A stretch of 39,274 bases of DNA from an uncultured Eubacterium sp. (GTDB taxonomy: Bacteria > Bacillota > Clostridia > Lachnospirales > Lachnospiraceae). Where the stretch lies: the NCBI GenBank assembly GCA_934317205.1, contig CAKREL010000010.1, positions 1 through 39,274 of the forward strand, in the 5' to 3' direction. The translations under genes were made by a program, and so were the position numbers. The notes under the pieces were generated by a model. It ran no database searches. It was not told the DNA's origin and was given only the letters and a program-made list of their open reading frames with translations. Positions 23,369 through 29,917 of the stretch are shown piece after piece. Every line of letters starts with the position of its first letter. Position 1 is the stretch's first letter.

Positions 23369-25777
23369 TTATTCCACTGTATACAACTGCTGAATTTCCT
23401 GCAGCACCTGCATACTGTTTGCCGCATCGCCACCCACGCTGATCACAGCATCTCCCGTGGCACCTGCATTCTTAGAAAAAACGTTAGAAATCACAATATT
23501 TTTTCCATCTTGTGAAATGTTACGATTGTATGATAAATGAATATAATTAATAACAAAATATCCCTGCGGTTCTTTCTCAGAACAAAAGTAAAATCGGTCT
23601 GCTGCCAGTACCATTCCCCGCATTGCACCGCCTTTCATCGGTGATATATGCTGGTAAATGATTTCATTTGCCGGAATTCCAAACATTTCACGGATTTTAT
23701 TATTCGGCTGTTCCGACAGATTCTTCTTATTTCCAAATCCAAAATCTGCCCGGTGCGCTTCAATAATCTCTGAAATCTGTGCTCTGGTATATGCCAGACC
23801 AATCTGATAATTCTTAATCAGTGAATCAACTGCTGCCACTGGTAATCCTGCTTTTTTTGCCTTGATCAGAAATTCAAATGCACGTTTCGAATCTCCCAGT
23901 TTTTCATAATAAAGTGCAAAATTCTGATACATTATCTTTTCTACAGAATTTATCGTACACTGACCCTTTTGCCACAAATCATATGCCTTTTCTTCATGAC
24001 TAAACGCCATCTGATAATCATTCTGTTCTATGTAATAACTTGCAAGCTGATGATAAATCGCTGCATCCCGCTTGTCTAACTTCACTGCTTCCTGCAAATG
24101 CTGAAATGCATCCGCTTTTTTCCCAAGCTCCTGCAGACTTCCTGCCAGACGCAAATGCACCTGTGCGCTATTCTCATCCACTTTCAAAAGTCTCCGATAG
24201 AAAAACGCTCTTTCTTCCGGTGTACTTAAAGAAACTGTATCATCCCAGATTTCTTTCATTTCCAGACTTTTTTCTGTTTCCTTCGTCAAAAACAGCTGAT
24301 GGCAGGATGGGCAAAAATATCCATGCGGGAAAAAGAGGTATGCTATATTTTTGCAATTAATACAAAACTGCTGCAAAGGATCCTCGTTTTTATTTCCTCC
24401 TGCAGACGAATTATCCGCTCCAGTTTCAGAAGAAATCAGATTCTCTGCAAAAATCATCATATCCAGATTTTTTGCACCTTCGTCAGTGATCGTGATGTAA
24501 GGAATTTCCATGTGGTATTCCCCTTCTTTTTCCATGACAACCTGGGCTTTTACACAAGCTTCCTGCACACGCATCAGGGTCAGAGAATCATCCTGTAATC
24601 TGATTCCCTCGTTTTCCCAGAATTTCTGCAATACATATGCTAAAATCTGTTCTTTATCTATTTTATATTTTTTCTCTTCCTCTGGTTTGGATGGTTCTTC
24701 CGGCTTCGGAACAGAAGATGGCTCTTTCGGTGTATCGTCTGGTTTATCTCCTGTTTTCATACCTTTCAAAAATTTTTCTATATCATTTAAATTATCGATT
24801 CCGACAGAATATACCGTTTTATCAATATCTGCATCTTTTGGCTGTTCCGGCTGCTTTGAAGGCTGCGGTTGTTCCTTCGCCAACGCCTGAAGGTCTGCCT
24901 TCATCTCTGCTGCACTCTGATAACGGTCCTTCGGATCAAATGCACACGCTTTCATGATAATATCGTTCAGTCGGCCGATTCCCGCAATCTCCGGGAGCGG
25001 CTTTCCTTCCAGCCTCTGCAAAATAGCCTTCTCCCGATCCATTGGGAAATAAGGCTGCGGAAAAGGTGGCAAAAATGGCATACGTCCATGGTTACAAATC
25101 TCATATAAAGTCAGACCAAGCGCATAGATATCGACCAGTTTTCCATATGGTTCCATTCTTATGATCTCAGGTGCCATATAGGTCTTCGTTCCTTTTTGTG
25201 AAAGGGTCGTACTTGTACGCTCAATCTCCTTGGAAATACCAAAATCACCAATCTTATATTCGCCAAAATCAGAAACAAATATATTGCCCGGTTTGATATC
25301 TCTGTGAATCAGATTACTCTCATGACAAAACTCCAGTCCGGTCAGAATATCGATTCCCATTTGAATAATATCCGGTGTCATCATACCTTTTTCTTTGATA
25401 TGCGTAGCTAAATTGGTCAAAAGCTCCATTCGGATATAAATAGTCCAGCCAAGTGTCTCTGTCTCTTCTTCCACTTCATAGTCTTCAATCGTTACGATAT
25501 GACTGGCTGTTTTCATCTTATCCATCAGCTTGATTTCGTTCACCAGCTGCTTCACACTTGCTTTATAATATTCCTGAATATTAGCTGCACTCATACCAGA
25601 TGCTCGCATCTCTGCTATCTCTGCCGGATCATTCGGAATGTGAATTACTTTGATAGCGCTCCATGTCTCTTCTCCAAATAAAGTTTTGCGCGCTTTATAG
25701 ACTTTTCCAAATCCCCCCTCACCGATCAGCGATTCGGGCTGCCAGCCAGCCCATACTTCGTTTATCTCTTTCATCAT
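23369..25777 (-). CDS. Hanks-type Ser/Thr kinase with zinc ribbon and TPR region
   Basis: The 802-residue kinase has the glycine loop GEGGFGKVYKA, lysine 43 (AIKV), HRDIKPGN (158-165), DFGIS (178-182) and APEI. It should be catalytically active. A linker rich in Pro, Glu and Lys (QPSKQPEQPKD) follows the kinase domain. Further on there is a CxxC..CxxC zinc ribbon (FCINCKNIAYLF..FCPSCHQLF), TPR-like helices (VHLRLAGSLQELGKKADAF and the next repeats), and a C-terminal beta-rich domain. No transmembrane segment is evident, unlike many PASTA kinases, so it is probably cytosolic. It heads the type VII gene cluster. The start could be either of two adjacent ATGs (25777 or 25774). Confidence 0.92.
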   Translation of the reverse strand: MMKEINEVWAGWQPESLIGEGGFGKVYKARKTLFGEETWSAIKVIHIPNDPAEIAEMRASGMSAANIQEYYKASVKQLVNEIKLMDKMKTASHIVTIEDYEVEEETETLGWTIYIRMELLTNLATHIKEKGMMTPDIIQMGIDILTGLEFCHESNLIHRDIKPGNIFVSDFGEYKIGDFGISKEIERTSTTLSQKGTKTYMAPEIIRMEPYGKLVDIYALGLTLYEICNHGRMPFLPPFPQPYFPMDREKAILQRLEGKPLPEIAGIGRLNDIIMKACAFDPKDRYQSAAEMKADLQALAKEQPQPSKQPEQPKDADIDKTVYSVGIDNLNDIEKFLKGMKTGDKPDDTPKEPSSVPKPEEPSKPEEEKKYKIDKEQILAYVLQKFWENEGIRLQDDSLTLMRVQEACVKAQVVMEKEGEYHMEIPYITITDEGAKNLDMMIFAENLISSETGADNSSAGGNKNEDPLQQFCINCKNIAYLFFPHGYFCPSCHQLFLTKETEKSLEMKEIWDDTVSLSTPEERAFFYRRLLKVDENSAQVHLRLAGSLQELGKKADAFQHLQEAVKLDKRDAAIYHQLASYYIEQNDYQMAFSHEEKAYDLWQKGQCTINSVEKIMYQNFALYYEKLGDSKRAFEFLIKAKKAGLPVAAVDSLIKNYQIGLAYTRAQISEIIEAHRADFGFGNKKNLSEQPNNKIREMFGIPANEIIYQHISPMKGGAMRGMVLAADRFYFCSEKEPQGYFVINYIHLSYNRNISQDGKNIVISNVFSKNAGATGDAVISVGGDAANSMQVLQEIQQLYTVE

Positions 25778-25814
25778 AATTCTCCCTAGGACTTTTATAC
25801 TGTATATTATTTAA

Positions 25815-25843
25815 AGTATAGCATTATTTGAAAATCAAAACAA
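25815..25843 (-). promoter_or_regulatory. Predicted promoter of the kinase-phosphatase-essC operon
   Basis: On the minus strand TTGTTT (25838-25843) and TATACT (25815-25820) are 17 bases apart, about 40 bases upstream of the kinase ATG. It could drive the whole cluster down to the EsaB-like gene, because only very short gaps lie between those genes. Confidence 0.65.
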
Positions 25844-25962
25844 CATTAAGACCTGCCGTTTTTCGGTTACTTTTTCAATATGGTATCAATTCCTTCATCC
25901 TGAAGTTTCTGCGCATAATCGGTCTTGTAAAATACGGTTTTGAAAAACCTTGATTTCGTGTT

Positions 25963-26700
25963 TTACTTCTGTTCTGTCTCCAGACGCTCTGCATCTTCCA
26001 GTTCTGTTTCCGCCTCTTTCGCAATTTCCTGCGGACGTTCCGATTCAAGTACCATGCTGTGTTTTACTACCAGAATCCAACCGGTTGCCAGCGGCACAAA
26101 GCCAAGATATGCCGCACGCACTGCAAACACATTGACTGCTATTGCGCCATAGCATGCTCCGATAAAAAAAGAGAGTACCGTATTGGTATACAAAATACCC
26201 TTTTTCTTAAATTCCGGATCTTTTGTCAAAAGATACTGTGTCCATCCAAGCACTGCCTGCTTAAAGTTGTTACTGGAAAAGATGGTTGAACTGTTATATC
26301 CGTTTGCTGAAGAATACACGCCCCACTGAAACGCAGAGCAGAAAAAGATGGGATACAATCCAACCAGCACCGGTTGTAACGGCAATAATGAGGATGCTAC
26401 TAATCCTGCCGCATCCACCAAGATGGCTAATTTACGCATATTTATGTTCGTATGGTTCGTCAGAATGTACGAAACCACCACTCCGCCACCAAAAAGCGGT
26501 AATGCAAGGAATCGCAGCAACACATCGTACCACTCACCCGATACCAGCGACGCTGCCATTTCCATGATATTTCCGGTCTGCGCCGAACCAAAGTTTCCCA
26601 TATGTAGTAAAATCGCGTAGGCTCCGAGAAATCCACCCACAAGGGCAAAATTCCAGTGAATCAAAGCTTCCCAATTGTCTTTTGTTACTTTTTGTTTCAT
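25963..26700 (-). CDS. DUF1275 (YoaK-like) membrane protein
   Basis: The 245-residue protein has about six hydrophobic segments (LVGGFLGAYAILL, LPLFGGGVVVSYIL, LAILVDAAGLVASSLLPL, IGACYGAIAVNVFAV) and the conserved QTGN motif near residue 40 (SAQTGNIMEMA), which mark the DUF1275 family. Its function is unknown. It ends with an acidic tail LEDAERLETEQK. AAAGG lies nine bases before the ATG. In the same frame beyond the stop, 31 more sense codons run to the next stop at 25867-25869. It lies between two operons in the same direction and has its own promoter. Confidence 0.88.
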   Translation of the reverse strand: MKQKVTKDNWEALIHWNFALVGGFLGAYAILLHMGNFGSAQTGNIMEMAASLVSGEWYDVLLRFLALPLFGGGVVVSYILTNHTNINMRKLAILVDAAGLVASSLLPLQPVLVGLYPIFFCSAFQWGVYSSANGYNSSTIFSSNNFKQAVLGWTQYLLTKDPEFKKKGILYTNTVLSFFIGACYGAIAVNVFAVRAAYLGFVPLATGWILVVKHSMVLESERPQEIAKEAETELEDAERLETEQK

Positions 26701-26754
26701 TGTAGTTGCCTTTCTTTTTCAGAAATTGTAATGTCTTTGATTTTTTCCTTGCCT

Positions 26755-26783
26755 ATCATAGCACTATCTCTTTTATTAGGCAA
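26755..26783 (-). promoter_or_regulatory. Predicted promoter of the DUF1275 gene
   Basis: On the minus strand TTGCCT (26778-26783) and TATGAT (26755-26760) are 17 bases apart, about 55 bases before the ATG. No operator palindrome like the three pyrimidine-type sites is found here. Confidence 0.65.
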
Positions 26784-26843
26784 AATTTTTTATGGCAAAT
26801 CTTTGACATTATCTATTTTACATAGCAAGTTTTCAGCAAAAAA

Positions 26844-26870
26844 CGCCAGCAGATTTTACATCTGCTGACG
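26844..26870 (-). terminator. Intrinsic terminator of the aminotransferase-dehydrogenase operon
   Basis: The arms CGTCAGCAGAT and ATCTGCTGGCG with one G-T pair enclose a 5-base loop and are followed by TTTTTT on the minus strand. It lies about 110 bases after the dehydrogenase stop codon and separates that operon from the DUF1275 gene. Confidence 0.88.
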
Positions 26871-26978
26871 CTCTTACTTATCATTAAACTGTACGTCAAT
26901 GTTTTTTATATTTTTTATTTATTATCGCCATGTAAACAGTACAATTCACACGCGCCATTCGTCAGGATTCGCATGTGC

Positions 26979-28130
26979 CTACGCATATGCCGCCTTATAA
27001 ATCTCCTGACAGTCCTCAAATGCCGGCACCTTCCGCGTATTTCCCGGGCTTCCACTGTCCAGCGCATCCTGCGCCATCTTCGGAATCGCCGCATAGAATT
27101 CCTCTCTCGGAATGCCATACTTCTCCAAAGTCGGTACTTCGCACACCTCACAGATATGCTCAATGGCTTTCAGAAACTGTTCTGCTGCCGCAATATCACC
27201 CTGCCTCTCATCTGCCACACCAATTGCCCTGGCAAGATCCGCAAACCGCTCATATGCCCCTTCTAACGCAAAGGAGAAGCATGCCTTGAGCAACATGGCA
27301 TTGGAAATACCATGCGCTACATGAAACAGCGCTCCGATCGGACGACTGAGTCCGTGCACCAGTGTCACACTGGAATTGTTGATGCAGATTCCTGCCTCCA
27401 GTGCTGCCAGCGCCATCTGATGTCTGGCTTCGCGATTTTTTCCATCACGATAAGCAACCGGCAGATATTTCATGATCCGTTTTACCGCTGACACTGCCAG
27501 TGTATCGGTCATATCCATCGCTTTTCTGGAGGTATATGCTTCCACTGCATGTGTCAGGGCATCCAGTCCGGTAGCTGCTGTGACTGACTGCGGAGATGAC
27601 AGACTGAATGTCTCATCCACGATCGCAATTTTCGGGATCAGGCAATCACCTTTCAGCAGCATCTTAATATCATTCACAGAATCCGTGATGACAGTGAATT
27701 TTGTTGCTTCCGAACCAGTTCCTGCAGTAGTCGGGATTGCCACCACAGGTCCTGCCATTTTCGTAATTTCTTTCCCGTTAAAATCTGAGATACTTCCCTC
27801 ATTTGCAGCCATGACAGCAATCGCTTTTGCCGCATCCAGCGGGCTTCCTCCGCCAAATCCGATGCAGTAATCACAGCCTTTTTGCAGAAATACACTGACC
27901 CCGGCTTTAATCATGACATCCGTTGGTTCTCCGGTAATTTCTGAAAAAGTCACAAACTCGATGCCATGATCTGCCAGCATCCGGCTTAACTCGGCAAACA
28001 TCTCTGATTTCACCACATGCGGTCCTGTCACAAGAAGTGCCTTTTTGCCACATTGTTTCAGATATCCGACTGCCTCAGTAAAGCAGTCCCTTCCGGTAAA
28101 AATGTGTTCCGGGGTCAGATAGTGAGCCAT
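26979..28130 (-). CDS. Iron-containing alcohol dehydrogenase (possible semialdehyde reductase)
   Basis: The 383-residue protein has the NAD-binding GGGSPLDAAKAIA, IPTTAGTGSEAT and the metal-binding histidine region ALTHAVEAYTS, LVHGLSRPIGALFHVAHGISNAMLL. This is the type III (iron-dependent) alcohol dehydrogenase family. Members reduce aldehydes, including malonate semialdehyde or succinate semialdehyde, to hydroxy acids. It overlaps the aminotransferase gene by 16 bases, so the two products probably act in sequence. If the aminotransferase makes malonate semialdehyde from beta-alanine, this enzyme would reduce it to 3-hydroxypropionate. GGAGGTGG lies six bases before the ATG. The substrate is inferred only from context. 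Confidence 0.9.
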   Translation of the reverse strand: MAHYLTPEHIFTGRDCFTEAVGYLKQCGKKALLVTGPHVVKSEMFAELSRMLADHGIEFVTFSEITGEPTDVMIKAGVSVFLQKGCDYCIGFGGGSPLDAAKAIAVMAANEGSISDFNGKEITKMAGPVVAIPTTAGTGSEATKFTVITDSVNDIKMLLKGDCLIPKIAIVDETFSLSSPQSVTAATGLDALTHAVEAYTSRKAMDMTDTLAVSAVKRIMKYLPVAYRDGKNREARHQMALAALEAGICINNSSVTLVHGLSRPIGALFHVAHGISNAMLLKACFSFALEGAYERFADLARAIGVADERQGDIAAAEQFLKAIEHICEVCEVPTLEKYGIPREEFYAAIPKMAQDALDSGSPGNTRKVPAFEDCQEIYKAAYA

Positions 28131-29443
28131 GAATCCACCTCCGTTAATACTTCATCTACTTTTACCATTTCCTCCCGCAGCTGCTCTTCGGTAATGATCA
28201 GCGCCGGGTTGACAAAAATCATGTTTTCGTGAGAATAAGTCATAAATTTCTTTGCTTTTAACATGCCAATGATCTTGCCCATCGTTCCTTCCGGATCTTT
28301 GCCGTATGGTACAAGAGGTTCTTTTGTTTTTCTGTCTTTGACAAGCTCGATAGATGAGAACAGGCCGATATAGCGGACATCACCGATACACGGATGTTTC
28401 TCTTTTAACTCCTCAAGAATCTCACCAAGGACTTTGCCGACTTTATTGACATTGTCTAAAATGTTTGCTTCTTTGTAATAGTTGACACAGGCCACACCTG
28501 CTGCACAAGCCAGTGGATGTCCACTGTATGTCAGACCACAGGAAAGCAGATGGTCATCAAAATACTCTGCAATCTTGCTGCTCACTGCCACGCCGCCAAG
28601 CTGTACATAACCACAGGTAACACCTTTTGCAAATGTCACGATATCTGGTTTGATATCAAAGTTTTCAAATGCAAACATCTTACCTGTTCGGCACCATCCA
28701 GCCATAACTTCATCGCAGATCATGACAATGCCAAATTCATCACAAATTTTACGAACACCCGGCAGATATCCCTTTGGCGGAATGATGACACCGTTAGAAC
28801 CTGTGATCGTTTCCATCACGATAGCAGCCACTCTGTCCGGTCCTTCGTAAATAATCTGCTCTCTTAATTTCGCCAGATAATATTTTGTGGCATCTTCCTC
28901 GGATGCAAACTCGATCGGTTCACGGTATACATATGGATCAAAGAATTTCACAAATCCCGGAATTCCTGGCTCCAACGGATATCTACGCGGTTCACCGGTC
29001 AGATTGCCTGCACCGAAAGAAGAACCATGATAACTTCTGTAACGGCTGAATACTTTATTTCTTCCTGTATACATACGGGCGATTTTTATCGCATTTTCAT
29101 TCGCATCCGCACCGGCATTTGTAAAAAATACTTTGCCAAAATTGTCCGGAAGCAGATCAATGATCATTTTGCCAAGCGTTGCTCTGCTTTCTGCTGCATA
29201 AGCCGGACCTACAAAACAGAATTTATCTACCTGTGCCTTAATGGCATCACCAATTGCTTTATTTCCAAATCCCACATTCAGGTTTACAAGCTGAGAGGAC
29301 ATATCTGTATAACGGTTGCCCTCGGCATCATACATATAGATGCCTTCTGCATGATCGATAACGATCGGATTCAGCCCCGCCTGTTTGCTCCATGACTGCA
29401 ATACATATTTTTTACTTGTCTCTTTGATTTCCTGAGCGTTCAT
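28115..29443 (-). CDS. Class III PLP-dependent omega-aminotransferase (beta-alanine type candidate)
   Basis: The 442-residue enzyme has the class III signatures: LVNLNVGFGNKAI, FTNAGADANENAIKIARMYTGR, the stretch ICDEVMAGWCRTGKMFAFE and the PLP lysine in FAKGVTCGYVQLGG. Its close relatives use taurine, beta-alanine or gamma-aminobutyrate with pyruvate as acceptor. AAGGAGGA precedes the ATG at 29443; an earlier ATG at 29470 lacks a ribosome site. The gene is first in an operon with the iron-containing dehydrogenase, and its promoter carries the same palindrome as those of pucR and the transporter. That links it to the uracil-to-beta-alanine route and favours beta-alanine as the amino donor. 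Taurine or GABA are alternatives. Confidence 0.88.
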   Translation of the reverse strand: MNAQEIKETSKKYVLQSWSKQAGLNPIVIDHAEGIYMYDAEGNRYTDMSSQLVNLNVGFGNKAIGDAIKAQVDKFCFVGPAYAAESRATLGKMIIDLLPDNFGKVFFTNAGADANENAIKIARMYTGRNKVFSRYRSYHGSSFGAGNLTGEPRRYPLEPGIPGFVKFFDPYVYREPIEFASEEDATKYYLAKLREQIIYEGPDRVAAIVMETITGSNGVIIPPKGYLPGVRKICDEFGIVMICDEVMAGWCRTGKMFAFENFDIKPDIVTFAKGVTCGYVQLGGVAVSSKIAEYFDDHLLSCGLTYSGHPLACAAGVACVNYYKEANILDNVNKVGKVLGEILEELKEKHPCIGDVRYIGLFSSIELVKDRKTKEPLVPYGKDPEGTMGKIIGMLKAKKFMTYSHENMIFVNPALIITEEQLREEMVKVDEVLTEVDSWLTI

Positions 29444-29536
29444 ATCCTGTTCCTCCTTAAAAACAAACATAAAACCCGAAGCATGCTATTCTCTCAAACA
29501 AACATTCACAATTCGCTATCTGCTTATTGGTTTAAA

Positions 29537-29569
29537 AAAGGAGCCAAACCTTCCGGTGTTGGCTCCTTT
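29537..29569 (-). terminator. Terminator-like hairpin in the aminotransferase leader (possible attenuator)
   Basis: The arms AAAGGAGCCAA and TTGGCTCCTTT (11 bp, perfect) enclose an 11-base loop and are followed by TTTTTT on the minus strand. It starts about 20 bases after the predicted transcription start (about 29589) and lies about 95 bases before the aminotransferase ATG. It could also terminate read-through from the gyrA side. Confidence 0.75.
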
Positions 29570-29595
29570 GCGCTTCCTTTATTTTGGTTAACGCC

Positions 29596-29624
29596 ATTTT
29601 AGTTTGTTTTTTCGGTGGAAACAA
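29596..29624 (-). promoter_or_regulatory. Predicted promoter of the aminotransferase-dehydrogenase operon
   Basis: On the minus strand TTGTTT (-35, 29619-29624) and TAAAAT (-10, 29596-29601) are 17 bases apart. It was found by applying the operator-to-promoter spacing of the other two sites, and the hexamers fell at the expected position. Confidence 0.6.
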
Positions 29625-29646
29625 GGATTCTAAGCCTAAGTTTTTC

Positions 29647-29660
29647 TGTGCTAAAGCACA
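29647..29660 (-). promoter_or_regulatory. Predicted operator, copy 3 (aminotransferase promoter)
   Basis: The palindrome TGTGC-TAAA-GCACA is preceded on the plus strand by a T-run like the other copies. Its centre is 52.5 bp upstream of the -10, the same as at the pucR and transporter promoters. The additional CACAA half-site is absent here. Confidence 0.68.
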
Positions 29661-29665
29661 CACCC

Positions 29666-29917
29666 TTACTTTTTCTTCCTGCTTCTTCTCACTCTGAATT
29701 TCGGGCATTCCACTACCTGACAGCGAAAACTCTGCTTGCAGTCCTGTCTGCACTCCTGACACATTTCGTTATACTGAATCTCCTGCGCCTCATTCAGCAT
29801 GAAATCTGCTTCGCCCATGGGCATGCCATAGATCAGCTCCGACAGATCTAACTGTTCATATGTTTCTTCATTTTCTGTATCCGAAAATGGTTTTTCCGGC
29901 AGATTATTTTTGCTCAT
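29666..29917 (-). CDS. Small cysteine-rich protein after gyrA, unknown function
   Basis: The 83-residue protein starts at [12 protein letters not shown] and overlaps the end of gyrA by 14 bases. The middle is acidic ([20 protein letters not shown]), and the C-terminus has a cysteine array [19 protein letters not shown] followed by a strongly basic end RVRRSRKKK. The array could bind zinc or an iron-sulfur cluster, and the basic tail could bind nucleic acid. A GAGG element about nine bases before the ATG supports the start; an upstream alternative at 29962 would add 15 residues inside gyrA. I do not recognise the family. Confidence 0.7.
   Translation of the reverse strand: MSKNNLPEKPFSDTENEETYEQLDLSELIYGMPMGEADFMLNEAQEIQYNEMCQECRQDCKQSFRCQVVECPKFRVRRSRKKK

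Noticed and set aside
16458..25777. An LXG or other type VII toxin gene with immunity gene
   Set aside because: All frames in the cluster are accounted for. None is a large LXG-type protein, so effectors must be the small proteins or lie elsewhere.
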